Source of the DNA: Streptomyces sp. Root431
Lineage (GTDB): Bacteria; Actinomycetota; Actinomycetes; Streptomycetales; Streptomycetaceae
Assembly: GCF_001426585.1 (NCBI RefSeq)
Contig: NZ_LMEI01000011.1
Location: 464,084 to 528,083, forward strand
Length of the DNA stretch: 64,000 bases
Direction: 5' to 3'
The notes below the pieces were generated by a model. That model did not search any database, had not been told where the DNA came from, and was given only the letters and a program-made list of their open reading frames with translations. This document shows, piece by piece, positions 13,882-22,675 of the stretch. How positions within the stretch are numbered: the stretch's first letter is position 1; every line of letters begins with the position of its first letter. Position numbers and translations under genes: made by a program.

Positions 13882-16604
13882 CGTACGAGCTGACCCTCGC
13901 CGGCCTCGCGGTCGGCAGCGCCGCCGCGCTCACCGGGATCGGCCTGATCGTCACCTACCGGGCGACGGGGGTGCTGAACCTGGCGCACGGCGCCGTCGCC
14001 ATGATCTGCGCGTACGTCCTGCGGCAGCTGGTCGTCGTGTGGGGCTGGCCGCTGCCCCTGGGCGCCCTCGTCACGCTCCTGGTCGTCGCCCCCGGCCTCG
14101 GCCTGATCCTCGACCGCGGCGTCTTCCGTCCCCTCGCCCTCCTCGGCTCGAACCCCGCCCAGACCCTGGTGGCCTCGATCGGCGTCTTCGTGCTGCTCGT
14201 CGGCGGGGCGGCGCTGCTGTGGGGCGGCGGGGCGCGGGACGACGCGCCGGTGCTGCTCGGGGACGACCCGTGGACGCAGCTGGCGGCGGTGGTGGCGCTG
14301 GCCTGCCTGGTGGCGGCGGTGACCCGCTGGACCCGGTTCGGCCGGGAGCTGCGGGCGGTGGTGGACAACCGTCCGCTCGCCGTCCTGTCGGGGGTCGACG
14401 CGGACCGGGTGGCGGCGGCGGGGTGGGCGTTCGGCTCGTTCACCGCCGGGCTCACGGGCGTGCTCCTCGCCCCGTACGTACGGCTCGACCCCTACGGGAT
14501 GCCGCTGCTCGTCATCGAGGTGATCGCGGTCGCGGTGATCGCCCGGATGCGCTCGCTGCCGGTCGCGGTGGCGGCCGCGATCGCGATCGGGGTGGCCCAG
14601 GCACAGCTGACCCGGCTGCACCCGGAGGGCTGGGCGGGGCCGCTGGTGCAGGCGCTCGGGGCGAACCTGTTCGTGGTGGCGCTCCTGGTGGCGGCGCTGG
14701 TCCTGCCGGGCGTGGGCGGCAAGGGCCGCGACGCCCTGCCCCCGCCGCCCCGCGCCTCCCGCGTCCCCACCCCCGTCTGGCTGGTCACCGGCATCCTGCT
14801 CCTCCTCCCCCTCGGCTTCGCGGGCTCGGACCTGCACACGGCGGTGCAGGTCCCGGCGCTGGCCGTGATCCTGCTGTCCCTCGTCGTGGTGGCGGGCCGG
14901 GGCGGCCAGATCGCCCTGGGCCAGGCGGCGTACGCGGGCCTGGGCGCCCTGCTGACCGCTCTCCTGGCGACGGCAGGCGTCCCCACCCTCCTGGCCCTGG
15001 GACTCGCGGTCCCGATGGTGGCGGTGGTGGGCCTGGTGACGGCCTGGCCGGCGATCCGGCGCCACGGCCTGGCCCTCGCCCTGGCCACCCTGGCCACCGG
15101 GGTGGCGGTGAGCCGCTTCGTCCTCACCCAGCCGTACGCGACGGCCGGCCTGTCCCTGGGCCGCCCCGCGGGCTTCACCGACGACCGCGCCTACTACGCC
15201 CTCGAACTGCTGCTCCTGGCCGGCTGCCTGGCCCTGGTCGCGGCGCTGCGCCGGGGCCGCACGGGCCGCGCGCTCGCCGCGCTGCGGGACCACGAACCGG
15301 GCGCGGAGGCGTCGGGCGTCCCGGTCCCCGGCCTCAAGCTCCTCGCCTTCGTCCTGGGCGCGGCCCTGGCGGCCCTGGGCGGCGGCCTCCTGGGCATGGG
15401 CCTGCGCGCCTTCGACCCGGAGGCGTACGACCCGATACGCGGCCTGCTCTGGTTCGCCGCCGTCCTGGTCCTGGGCGCCGACAGCCTCCTCACGCCCCTG
15501 GCGGCCGCCGCCCTCCTGATCACCCTGGACGCAGGCCCCCAAGCAGGCACGGCAGCAGCCCTGATAGGCCTACTGGCCACCCAAACAGGCCACCTCCCCC
15601 CACTGACGACCTGGCTGACCCCAAGCCCCAAGCCCCCCACCCCGCCGGGCGAGCCACACCCCCACGGCCCCACAGCCGCCGACGGCCCGCAACATCCCAC
15701 GGGCAGGCCCGCACCTCTCCCACCCACCCGCACCGGCGGTGCGGCTCGAAACCCCAACCCGACCGCAAGCCGGACGCACCCCCACGGCCCGCCGCCCGCC
15801 GACGGCGCCCCACCGCCCACGGGCAAACCCGCACCTCTGTCGACCACCCGCACGGGCGGTGCGAGTGGGAACCCCAGGCCGACCGGAGGTCGGGCGCACC
15901 CCCACCGGCCCGCACCGGGCCACGCACCCGCGCCCCCCACGCCCCCCGCCCCGGAACTCCGCGCGGACGACCTCACCCTCACCTACCCCGGAGGGATCAC
16001 CGCCCTCTCCCACGTCACGATCACCCTCGCCCCCGCCCGCATCACCGCCCTCGTCGGTCCCAACGGCGCCGGCAAGAGCACCCTCTTCGACTGTCTCGCC
16101 GGGACCCTCCACCCCCGCCGGCACCAGGGCCTGATCACGCTCGGCGGCACCGACATCACGTCCCGCCCGGCGCACGCCCGGACGCGGCTCGGGATCGCGC
16201 GGACCTTCCAGCGGCTCGCCGTGTTCCCGTCGCTCTCCGTCGAGGAGAACGTCCGCCTCGGCGCGGAGCAGGGCCGGGTCCGGGGCGACCCGGCAGCCGT
16301 CGAGCGGAGCCTGCGCCTCTTCGGCCTCGCCGGCCCCGTACGGCACCGCGCCGCCGCCGACCTGCCCACCGGGACGCTGCGCCGCGTCGAGCTGGCCCGC
16401 GCGCTCGCGGGGCGGCCGCACACGCTCCTCCTCGACGAACCCGCCGCCGGCCTGGACGCCGACGAGACCGCCGCGCTCGCCCGGATCCTCGCCGCGCTCG
16501 CCGCCGACGGCCTGACGGTCCTCGTCGTCGAGCACGACCCGGATCTCGTCGCCGGGATCGCCCACACCGTGCACACGATGGAAGGCGGCCGGATCCTGCC
16601 ATGA
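13869..16604 (+). CDS. Fused LivH-LivM permease and LivG-type ATPase (branched-chain amino-acid ABC family)
   Basis: 911 aa carrying three normally separate subunits. Residues ~1-285 are a LivH-like permease (GLIVTYRATGVLNLAHGAVAM at the start); ~300-575 are a LivM-like permease with RGGQIALGQAAYAGLGA; ~700-911 are a LivG-like ATPase with Walker A GPNGAGKST near 730, TFQRLAVFPSL Q-loop, a LivG-style signature LPTGTLRRVELARAL and Walker B TLLLDEPAAGLD. Between permease and ATPase lies a Pro-rich linker built of 40-residue repeats (597-636, 637-676 and a partial third) encoded by a 120-bp tandem repeat. Just before the linker, codon use shifts to A/T-ending codons unusual for the gene. The stop overlaps the next ATPase gene (ATGA). 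Substrate: probably hydrophobic amino acids, amides or urea. Confidence 0.9.
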   Translation: MASLTYELTLAGLAVGSAAALTGIGLIVTYRATGVLNLAHGAVAMICAYVLRQLVVVWGWPLPLGALVTLLVVAPGLGLILDRGVFRPLALLGSNPAQTLVASIGVFVLLVGGAALLWGGGARDDAPVLLGDDPWTQLAAVVALACLVAAVTRWTRFGRELRAVVDNRPLAVLSGVDADRVAAAGWAFGSFTAGLTGVLLAPYVRLDPYGMPLLVIEVIAVAVIARMRSLPVAVAAAIAIGVAQAQLTRLHPEGWAGPLVQALGANLFVVALLVAALVLPGVGGKGRDALPPPPRASRVPTPVWLVTGILLLLPLGFAGSDLHTAVQVPALAVILLSLVVVAGRGGQIALGQAAYAGLGALLTALLATAGVPTLLALGLAVPMVAVVGLVTAWPAIRRHGLALALATLATGVAVSRFVLTQPYATAGLSLGRPAGFTDDRAYYALELLLLAGCLALVAALRRGRTGRALAALRDHEPGAEASGVPVPGLKLLAFVLGAALAALGGGLLGMGLRAFDPEAYDPIRGLLWFAAVLVLGADSLLTPLAAAALLITLDAGPQAGTAAALIGLLATQTGHLPPLTTWLTPSPKPPTPPGEPHPHGPTAADGPQHPTGRPAPLPPTRTGGAARNPNPTASRTHPHGPPPADGAPPPTGKPAPLSTTRTGGASGNPRPTGGRAHPHRPAPGHAPAPPTPPAPELRADDLTLTYPGGITALSHVTITLAPARITALVGPNGAGKSTLFDCLAGTLHPRRHQGLITLGGTDITSRPAHARTRLGIARTFQRLAVFPSLSVEENVRLGAEQGRVRGDPAAVERSLRLFGLAGPVRHRAAADLPTGTLRRVELARALAGRPHTLLLDEPAAGLDADETAALARILAALAADGLTVLVVEHDPDLVAGIAHTVHTMEGGRILP
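15657..15950 (+). repeat. 120-bp in-frame tandem repeat in the Liv fusion linker
   Basis: Two full units (15657-15776 and 15777-15896) and a partial third have a period of exactly 120 bases, so the reading frame is kept and each unit encodes 40 residues starting HPHGP. Each unit contains a palindrome of the form CGCACC-GGC-GGTGCG. The units differ by roughly a quarter of positions, so they are not recent copies. The DNA looks like intergenic palindromic repeats seen elsewhere in Streptomyces genomes (from memory), captured inside a gene. Confidence 0.9.
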
Positions 16605-17257
16605 GCGTCGAGATGGAGCTGCGCGCGGGCCGGGTCCGCTACGGCCCCCTGGAGGCCCTGCACGGCCTCGACCTGCCCGTGCCGGCCGGCACCGTCACCG
16701 TGCTCCTGGGGCGGAACGGCGCGGGCCGCACCACGGCCCTGCGGGCCCTCGCCGGCACGGTGCGGCTCTCCTCCGGCCGGGTGCTGTGGCGCGGCGCCGA
16801 CGTGACCCGGCTGCCGCCGCACGAGCGGGCGCGCCGCGGGCTGTGCTTCGTACCGGATCTGCGCGCGGTGTACGAGGGGCTGACCGTCGCGGAGAACCTC
16901 GCGCTCACCGCGCCGGGCGCCCCCGCCCCGTACCCCGAGCTCGTACCGCTGCTGTCCCGGGCCGCCGGGACCCTCTCCGGCGGGGAGCGCCGGATGCTGG
17001 CCCTGTCCCGTGCCCTGCTGGGGCCCGCGCGGGTGGTGCTGGTCGACGAGCCGTCGCTCGGCATGGCCCCGCCGGTCGCGGCCCGTACGTACGGGCTCCT
17101 CGCGGCGCTCGCCGTGGAGCACGGGGCGGCCGTGGTCCTCGCCGAGCAGCGGGTGCCGGACGGGCTGCCGCGCGGCTCGCTCGTCCACGAGCTGCGGCGC
17201 GGCTCCCGCGCGGCCTGCGGAGAGCTGTCCGAGTTCGCCCCGGGCCCCACGGCGTGA
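16601..17257 (+). CDS. LivF-like ABC transporter ATPase with variant Walker A
   Basis: 218 aa, slightly short for LivF. It begins with a normal ABC fold, but the Walker A reads GRNGAGRTT (residues ~36-44): the nucleotide-binding Lys is replaced by Arg. The signature LSGGERRMLALSRALL, Walker B VVLVDEPSLGMAP and a shortened switch region (VLAEQRVPDG, where the usual switch His appears to be replaced) follow. This half-site may be impaired, leaving the fused LivG domain as the main ATPase. It overlaps the fusion gene by 4 nt and completes the transporter with the receptor at 11567-12859. Confidence 0.88.
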   Translation: MSVEMELRAGRVRYGPLEALHGLDLPVPAGTVTVLLGRNGAGRTTALRALAGTVRLSSGRVLWRGADVTRLPPHERARRGLCFVPDLRAVYEGLTVAENLALTAPGAPAPYPELVPLLSRAAGTLSGGERRMLALSRALLGPARVVLVDEPSLGMAPPVAARTYGLLAALAVEHGAAVVLAEQRVPDGLPRGSLVHELRRGSRAACGELSEFAPGPTA

Positions 17258-17259
17258 CG

Positions 17260-18000
17260 TCAGAGCGGCGCGATCCGCAGCATCGTGCCGACGACGATCC
17301 GGTTCGGGTCGGGCCCGATGAGGCTCCGGTTCGCCGCGTAGAGCGCCTGCCAGCCGCCCTTGACGGCGAAGCGGCGGGCGATCGAGCCGAGCGAGTCGCC
17401 GGGCTGGACGGTGTGGACGCGACCGCTCAGCCCGTACCGCTTGGAGCAGACGGGCCAGGCGCCCCAGCCCTGGGTGCGGAGGACCTCCTCGGCGATGGTG
17501 ATCTGCTGCGGGCGGGTGGCCAGGTCGGCGCGCGGGGCGAACTTCGTTCCGCCGTGCTCGACCCAGGTGGGCTGCCAGAACTGGAGCCCGCCGTAGAAGC
17601 CGTTGCCGGTGTTGATGTGCCAGCGGCCGCTGCTCTCGCACTCGGCGACGCATCCCCACGGCCATTGGTCGACGGCGCAGGCGTATCCGGGCACCGCGGC
17701 CGCCGCGCGCACGGCGTCGGCGGAGGCGGCCAGCGCCCCGGAAACCGTCTCCGGGACACCCGCCCCGGAAACCGTCCCCGGGACCCCCACTCCGGCACCC
17801 GTCCCGGCCGCCGCTCCGGCCGCCGCTCCCGCCGCCACCCCGGACATCGCCCCCGCCGTCGCCCCGGCCACCGGCGCGACGGCGGTCTCCCACGGTCCCT
17901 CGGACGCGTCACGCGCCTGCGCGGACACCGGCGTCAGGGTGATCAGCGCCGCCGCCGCGGCCGCCACGGAGCCGGCCGTCCAAAATCGGATCTTCGACAT
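17260..18000 (-). CDS. Secreted Rpf-like transglycosylase with C-terminal LysM domain
   Basis: 246 aa. A Sec signal peptide (MSKIRFWTAGSVAAAAAALITLTPVSAQA) is followed by a long Ala/Gly/Val-rich spacer. The resuscitation-promoting-factor/transglycosylase domain lies at about 105-185: WGCVAECESSGRW with the catalytic Glu, then NGFYGGLQFWQPTW. A LysM domain at the C-terminus (HTVQPGDSLGSIARRFAVKGG ... GTMLRI) binds peptidoglycan. Such enzymes cleave peptidoglycan and promote spore germination or outgrowth in Streptomyces. It ends 3 bases from the end of the convergent ATPase gene. I looked for a c-di-AMP riboswitch in its leader and did not see a convincing one. Confidence 0.9.
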   Translation of the reverse strand: MSKIRFWTAGSVAAAAAALITLTPVSAQARDASEGPWETAVAPVAGATAGAMSGVAAGAAAGAAAGTGAGVGVPGTVSGAGVPETVSGALAASADAVRAAAAVPGYACAVDQWPWGCVAECESSGRWHINTGNGFYGGLQFWQPTWVEHGGTKFAPRADLATRPQQITIAEEVLRTQGWGAWPVCSKRYGLSGRVHTVQPGDSLGSIARRFAVKGGWQALYAANRSLIGPDPNRIVVGTMLRIAPL

Positions 18001-18217
18001 CGGGGCAGGCTAGGCAGCCTCGCGGCACCCCCGGCCCGTGCCGCGCGGAACACTGTTCACACCCCACCCGGTCGGAGGCACGGGCCCCGCCGCACACACC
18101 ACTGGCAAGTTGCCTCGCTTCCACGCGTGACCCCGGCCGATCCTGACCCGTTGAACTCGGCATGAGACGCCCGGGATCGGCCCGGCGTCCCCCCGTACCG
18201 AGTCCAGGGAGCCCCCC

Positions 18218-19000
18218 GTGCCGCGCATGCTCGACGTCAGCGAGGACGTACGCGCCGAGATCGGCGACGAAGAAGCCGACCGGCTGCTTGCCGGCGACAA
18301 CGCCCCGGGCAGCTACGACTGCACCTCCTGCCGCACGCCGGGGGACTCCGAGCAGGAGCGCACCAGCACGGTGCTGTTCGTCGGTGAGGAGACCGCGGTT
18401 CTCGCGTTCGCCCACGCCAGCTGCATCCCGTCGCAGGTCGTCAAGGTCGCCGAGGCGCAGCTCCAGGGCGCCGTCGCCTCGATCACGGCGTCGGACGCCG
18501 CCGACGCGCTGTCCGCCGCCCACCCCGAGCAAGCCGTGCTCGGCGTCACCAGCGGTCTCGTCCTGATCGAGGGCGAGCTGCACCCGGCGCTGGTCGTGGA
18601 GCCGACCGCCCCCGTGGCCCGCCCGGGCACGGACGGCCTCGTCGACGAGTTCCTGCCGCTCCTCGCGGAGCAGGGCTTCCGGCCCGTCAACGACCTCGGC
18701 GAGAAGCCCGCGGTGCTGCCGGGCTGGTCGGTCCTGGTCGCCATGGGCCAGCTGCACTCCGTCCTCCAGCCGGGGCCGAACGGCGCCGGCCAGGCCGCCT
18801 GGTGGCAGGCGCACCAGCCGCTCCAGGTCACCGAGGGCTGGCGTGCGGCGGCCAACAAGTCGCACACGGTCCTGGTCTTCGCCGCGCCGGTGGGCTCCAT
18901 CGGCCAGCAGCCGCGAGAGGACTTGCTGCGCGACGCCCTGGAGAAGGCCGCGGCGAACGGACGCCTGGTGGCGGCCGCGATGCCGCTGGCCGGCACCTGA
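18218..19000 (+). CDS. Conserved actinobacterial protein of unknown function
   Basis: 260 aa, no signal peptide or membrane helix. The N-terminus has a CTSC pair (residues ~35-38) that could bind a metal, and the body reads as a mixed alpha/beta domain with no motif I can assign. It starts at GTG 18218 with AGGGAG seven bases upstream. Its stop overlaps the next start by one base (TGATG), so the two genes are likely co-expressed. I do not recognise the family beyond remembering similar hypothetical proteins in other streptomycetes. Confidence 0.8.
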   Translation: MPRMLDVSEDVRAEIGDEEADRLLAGDNAPGSYDCTSCRTPGDSEQERTSTVLFVGEETAVLAFAHASCIPSQVVKVAEAQLQGAVASITASDAADALSAAHPEQAVLGVTSGLVLIEGELHPALVVEPTAPVARPGTDGLVDEFLPLLAEQGFRPVNDLGEKPAVLPGWSVLVAMGQLHSVLQPGPNGAGQAAWWQAHQPLQVTEGWRAAANKSHTVLVFAAPVGSIGQQPREDLLRDALEKAAANGRLVAAAMPLAGT

Positions 19001-19644
19001 TGGACGACGGCCGGCCAGGCATAGGGCCCGCGCGGACCCCGGGGGTACGGGCGGGACGTCCCGCGCCCGCGGGACCGGGCGAGCCCGGCGGCCTGAGCGG
19101 ACCGGCGGAGCACGGCGGACCGGCGGCGCCCGTCGGTCCGCCGTCGCCGGGCGCCCGGCCGGGGACGGCCGCCGCGCGGGTCGTGGGAGGCACGGCGGGA
19201 CCGGAAGTCCCCACCGTGCCGCGCCCGCGGCGGGCGTCTCTTTCGGAGAGCCGCCCGCATCCGACCGGCGGCGGGGTCGTTGGCACGTACGTGCACCCAT
19301 ACGACCCTTTCCTCCAGCCGCATCCGAGCCAGATCCCCGCCATGCGCCCGGCGCAGGACGGATCGGCGGGCCAGTCGGCCACGCCGATCTACGACGCCCT
19401 GTTCTCGGAGTTCCGCCGGTCGTTCCGCACGCTGCCGGGTGACCGCAGCGGCGAGGAGGACGTGGTCTTCCGGGCCTTCGGCACGACCGCGAGCACGGGT
19501 CTGTACGGAAACGGCCAGGGATACGGGGCCGGCCAGGGATACGGCGGCGGGCAGCGGTACACCTCCGCGTATCCCCCGGTGTGGCCCGCGCAGCAGCACC
19601 ACACCCCGGCGGCGCTCCCGCCGGGTCCCCGCCGGGGCTTCTGA
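19000..19644 (+). CDS. Pro/Gly-rich protein of unknown function
   Basis: 214 aa starting at the ATG that overlaps the upstream stop by one base. Residues 1-90 are disordered (Gly/Pro/Ala/Arg), followed by a short conserved-looking core (TYVHPYDPFLQPHPSQIPAM ... TPIYDALFSEFRRSFRTLPGDR) and a Tyr/Gly/Gln-rich tail (GNGQGYGAGQGYGGGQRY). The core suggests a peptide that binds a partner, perhaps the upstream protein. No catalytic motif or membrane helix is visible. Confidence 0.7.
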   Translation: MDDGRPGIGPARTPGVRAGRPAPAGPGEPGGLSGPAEHGGPAAPVGPPSPGARPGTAAARVVGGTAGPEVPTVPRPRRASLSESRPHPTGGGVVGTYVHPYDPFLQPHPSQIPAMRPAQDGSAGQSATPIYDALFSEFRRSFRTLPGDRSGEEDVVFRAFGTTASTGLYGNGQGYGAGQGYGGGQRYTSAYPPVWPAQQHHTPAALPPGPRRGF

Positions 19645-19674
19645 GGACGGCGGACACCGCAGCGGACACCTGTG

Positions 19675-19719
19675 ACACGGCCGAGGGCCGGGGCTCGTCG
19701 CCCCGGCCCTCGGCCGTGT
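19675..19719. terminator. Strong bidirectional terminator hairpin
   Basis: A perfect 20-bp stem (ACACGGCCGAGGGCCGGGGC and its exact complement) with a TCGTC loop lies between the convergent gene pair ending at 19644 and der ending at 19736. Confidence 0.85.
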
Positions 19720-19735
19720 CGTACCGCGCTGCCGA

Positions 19736-21184
19736 CTACTTCTTGCGGCCGCGCTTCTCGCGCACGCGCACCGAGATGTGGATCGGGGTGCCGTCGAAGC
19801 CGAACTCCTCGCGCAGACGGCGCTCGATGAAGCGCCGGTAGCCGGCCTCCAGGAAGCCCGAGGCGAAGAGCACGAAGCGCGGCGGCTTGGTGCCGGCCTG
19901 CGTGCCGAAGAGGATGCGGGGCTGCTTGCCGCCGCGGATCGGGTGCGGGTGGGCCGCGACGATCTCACCGAGGAAGGCGTTGAGCCGGCCGGTGGGGACG
20001 CGGGTCTCCCAGCCGGCGAGGGCGGTCTCGATGGCCGGGACCAGCTTCTCCATGTGGCGGCCGGTCTTGGCGGAGACGTTGACCCGCGGCGCCCACTCGA
20101 CCTGCTGCATCTCGGTCTCGATCTCGCGCTCGAGGTAGTAGCGGCGCTCCTCGTCGAGCTCGTCCCACTTGTTGTAGGCGATGACGATGGCGCGGCCCGA
20201 CTCGACCGCCATCGTGATGATGCGCTGGTCCTGGACCGAGATCTTGTCGGTGGTGTCGATGAGGATGACGGCCACCTCCGCCTTCTCGATGGCGGCGGCG
20301 GTCCGCAGGGAGGCGTAGTAGTCCGCGCCCGACTGGAGGTGGACCTTCTTGCGGATGCCCGCGGTGTCGACGAACTTCCACGTCACGCCGCCGAGCTCGA
20401 TGAGCTCGTCGACCGGGTCGCGGGTGGTGCCGGCCAGCTCGTTGACGACCACGCGGTCCTCGTTCGCCACCTTGTTGAGCAGCGAGGACTTGCCGACGTT
20501 CGGACGGCCGATGAGGGCGATGCGGCGCGGGCCGCCGACGGCGTTGCCGAAGCGCTGCTCGGGGGCCTCGGGCAGCTTCTTCAGGACCTCGTCGAGGAGG
20601 TCGCCGGTGCCGCGGCCGTGCAGCGAGGAGACGGGGAACGGCTCGCCGAGGCCCAGGGACCAGAGCGTGGCGGCGTCGGCCTCGCCGGACTGGCCGTCGA
20701 CCTTGTTGGCGGCGAGGACGACCGGCTTGCCGGCGCGGCGGAGCAGCTTGACGACGGCTTCGTCGGTGTCGGTGGCGCCGACGGTGGCGTCCACGACGAA
20801 GAGGCAGGCGTCGGCGGCCTCGATGGCGAACTCGGCCTGGGCGGCGACGGAGGCGTCGATGCCGAGGACGTCCTGCTCCCAGCCGCCGGTGTCGACGACC
20901 TTGAAGCGGCGGCCGGCCCATTCGGCCTCGTACGTGACGCGGTCGCGGGTGACGCCCGGCTTGTCCTCGACGACGGCCTCGCGGCGACCGATGATGCGGT
21001 TCACCAGGGTCGACTTGCCGACGTTCGGGCGGCCGACGACGGCGAGGACGGGGAGGGGGCCGTGGCCGGCCTCCTCGATCGCGCCCTCGACCTCTTCGGC
21101 GTCGAAGCCTTCTTCCGAGGCGAGCTCCATGAACTCCGCGTACTCGGCGTCGCCAAGTGCCCCGTGGTCGTGCTGGTCGTTCAT
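19736..21184 (-). CDS. der: Ribosome-assembly GTPase Der (EngA)
   Basis: 482 aa with two tandem GTPase domains, diagnostic of Der, which acts in 50S subunit maturation. Domain 1 has GRPNVGKSTLVNRI (residue ~53), a DTGGWE G3 motif and NKVDG (G4). Domain 2 has GRPNVGKSSLLNKV (~225), DTAGIRKK and YNKWDEL. The C-terminal KH-like domain ends with GTKPPRFVLFASGF and a basic tail RVREKRGRKK. The ~50-residue acidic N-terminal extension is typical of actinobacteria. It is the last gene of the aroH-tyrA-cmk-plsC-der cluster and ends at a strong hairpin. Confidence 0.97.
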   Translation of the reverse strand: MNDQHDHGALGDAEYAEFMELASEEGFDAEEVEGAIEEAGHGPLPVLAVVGRPNVGKSTLVNRIIGRREAVVEDKPGVTRDRVTYEAEWAGRRFKVVDTGGWEQDVLGIDASVAAQAEFAIEAADACLFVVDATVGATDTDEAVVKLLRRAGKPVVLAANKVDGQSGEADAATLWSLGLGEPFPVSSLHGRGTGDLLDEVLKKLPEAPEQRFGNAVGGPRRIALIGRPNVGKSSLLNKVANEDRVVVNELAGTTRDPVDELIELGGVTWKFVDTAGIRKKVHLQSGADYYASLRTAAAIEKAEVAVILIDTTDKISVQDQRIITMAVESGRAIVIAYNKWDELDEERRYYLEREIETEMQQVEWAPRVNVSAKTGRHMEKLVPAIETALAGWETRVPTGRLNAFLGEIVAAHPHPIRGGKQPRILFGTQAGTKPPRFVLFASGFLEAGYRRFIERRLREEFGFDGTPIHISVRVREKRGRKK

Positions 21185-21254
21185 GAAGTCCGTTCCTTGA
21201 TCATTCGTGGTCGGTGGGTCCCCGAGCCGCGGGGCCCACTACTGAAAGTCTCGC

Positions 21255-21899
21255 TCAGCGCCCGGTGAGGCGCCTGGCGTTTTCCAGGTGAGCGGTGAGC
21301 TGCCCCTGGATCCGTACGGTGGCCTCGTCGAGCGCCTTGCGGGTGCGCCGGCCGGAGCCGTCCCCCGCTTCGAAGGCGTCGCCGAAGACGACGTCGACAC
21401 GGCCGCGCAGCGGCGGCAGCGCCTTGATCAACCGTCCGCGGCGCTCGGTGCTTCCCAGGACGGCGACCGGGACGATCGGCGCGCCGCTGCGGACGGCGAA
21501 GTAGGCGAGGCCGGCGCGCAGCGAGGCGAAGTCGCCCTCGCCGCGGGTGCCCTCGGGGAAGATCCCGAGGACGCCGCCCTGCTCCAGGACGCCCAGGGCG
21601 TTGCCTATCGCGTTCCGGTCGGTGCTGTCGCGGTCGACCTTGACCTGCCCGATGCCCTCCAGGAAGGGCCCGAGGGGCCCGACGAAGGCTTCCTTCTTGA
21701 TGAGGAAGTGCACCGGGCGGGGTGCGGTGCCCATGAGCATGGGGCCGTCGATGTTGTGCGCGTGGTTGACGGCGAGGATGGCGGGGCCGGAGGCCGGCAC
21801 CCGCCAGGCGCCGAGGACGCGCGGCTTCCAGAAGCCGTACATCAGGCCGATGCCGATGCGGCGACCGACGACGGCGCCCTTCGCGGAGGGCAGGGTCAC
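21255..21899 (-). CDS. 1-acyl-sn-glycerol-3-phosphate acyltransferase (PlsC family)
   Basis: 214 aa. The acyltransferase motif I NHAHNIDGPML (HX4D) and motif III FPEGTRGEG are clear, with IVPVAVLGS as motif IV. The enzyme should transfer a fatty acyl group to lysophosphatidic acid in membrane lipid synthesis. The GTG start at 21899 overlaps the end of cmk by 4 nt (GTGA), indicating translational coupling. The cmk-plsC-der order is conserved in actinobacteria. Confidence 0.92.
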   Translation of the reverse strand: MTLPSAKGAVVGRRIGIGLMYGFWKPRVLGAWRVPASGPAILAVNHAHNIDGPMLMGTAPRPVHFLIKKEAFVGPLGPFLEGIGQVKVDRDSTDRNAIGNALGVLEQGGVLGIFPEGTRGEGDFASLRAGLAYFAVRSGAPIVPVAVLGSTERRGRLIKALPPLRGRVDVVFGDAFEAGDGSGRRTRKALDEATVRIQGQLTAHLENARRLTGR

Positions 21900-22570
21900 T
21901 TGGCGCCCGCCCTCTTCTCCTCCACCAGGGTGACGACGCACTCGATGACCTGGTCCAGGGTGAGGTCGGTGGTGTCGACCTCGACGGCGTCGCCGGCCTT
22001 CGCGAGCGGGGAGGTCTTGCGGCTGGAGTCGGCCGCGTCCCGCTTGATCAGGGCTTCCTTCGTCGCGTGCACGTCGGCGCCCTTGAGCTCGCCGGAGCGG
22101 CGGGCGGCACGGGCCTCGGGCGAGGCGGTGAGGAAGATCTTCAGGTCGGCGTCCGGCAGGACGGTGGTACCGATGTCCCGGCCCTCGACGACGATGCCGT
22201 GCTCGGCGCCCTTCGCGATGGACCGCTGGAGCTCGGTGATGAGCGCCCGCACCTCCGGGACGGCGCTGACGGCGCTGACCTTGGAGGTGACCTCTTCGGT
22301 ACGGATGGGGCCGGCCGCGTCGGCACCGTCGACGGTGATCGTGGGGCGGCTCGGGTCGGTGCCGGAGACGATGACCGGCTTGGCGGCGGCGTTGGCGACG
22401 GCCTCGGCGTCGGTCACGTCGACGCCGTTGCTGATCATCCACCAGGTGATCGCCCGGTACTGGGCGCCGGTGTCGAGGTAGCTCAGCCCCAGCTTGGCGG
22501 CGACCGCCTTGGAGGTGCTCGACTTGCCCGTGCCGGACGGCCCGTCGATGGCGACGATCACGGATTCCAC
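21896..22570 (-). CDS. cmk: Cytidylate kinase
   Basis: 224 aa. It opens with VIVAIDGPSGTGKSSTSKAVA, the P-loop of CMP kinases, then YLDTGAQYRA, and has GIVVEGRDIGTTVLPDADLKIFLTA, the conserved Cmk lid/CMP-binding region. It phosphorylates CMP and dCMP. I chose the GTG at 22570 because it places the P-loop at residue ~9 and is preceded by AGGAAGG; the frame remains open to 22648. It is separated from tyrA by a hairpin at 22676-22713. Confidence 0.95.
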   Translation of the reverse strand: MESVIVAIDGPSGTGKSSTSKAVAAKLGLSYLDTGAQYRAITWWMISNGVDVTDAEAVANAAAKPVIVSGTDPSRPTITVDGADAAGPIRTEEVTSKVSAVSAVPEVRALITELQRSIAKGAEHGIVVEGRDIGTTVLPDADLKIFLTASPEARAARRSGELKGADVHATKEALIKRDAADSSRKTSPLAKAGDAVEVDTTDLTLDQVIECVVTLVEEKRAGAK

Positions 22571-22675
22571 GGTGGGAACACCTTCCTGGGGGAGCGATAG
22601 GGCCTCGGCGGAGATGCAAGGGGCCCCCACAAGGTTACCGAGTCCCACGCACCCGTTCGGCCCAGCCCGTGCCGG

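Noticed and set aside
15983..17893. 636-residue minus-strand frame over the ATPase genes
   Set aside because: Low-complexity Arg/Gly-rich frame antisense to clear ABC ATPase motifs.
18001..18217. c-di-AMP (ydaO-type) riboswitch in the leader of the Rpf-like gene
   Set aside because: Known in Streptomyces rpf genes, but I could not find the conserved core sequences in this leader.
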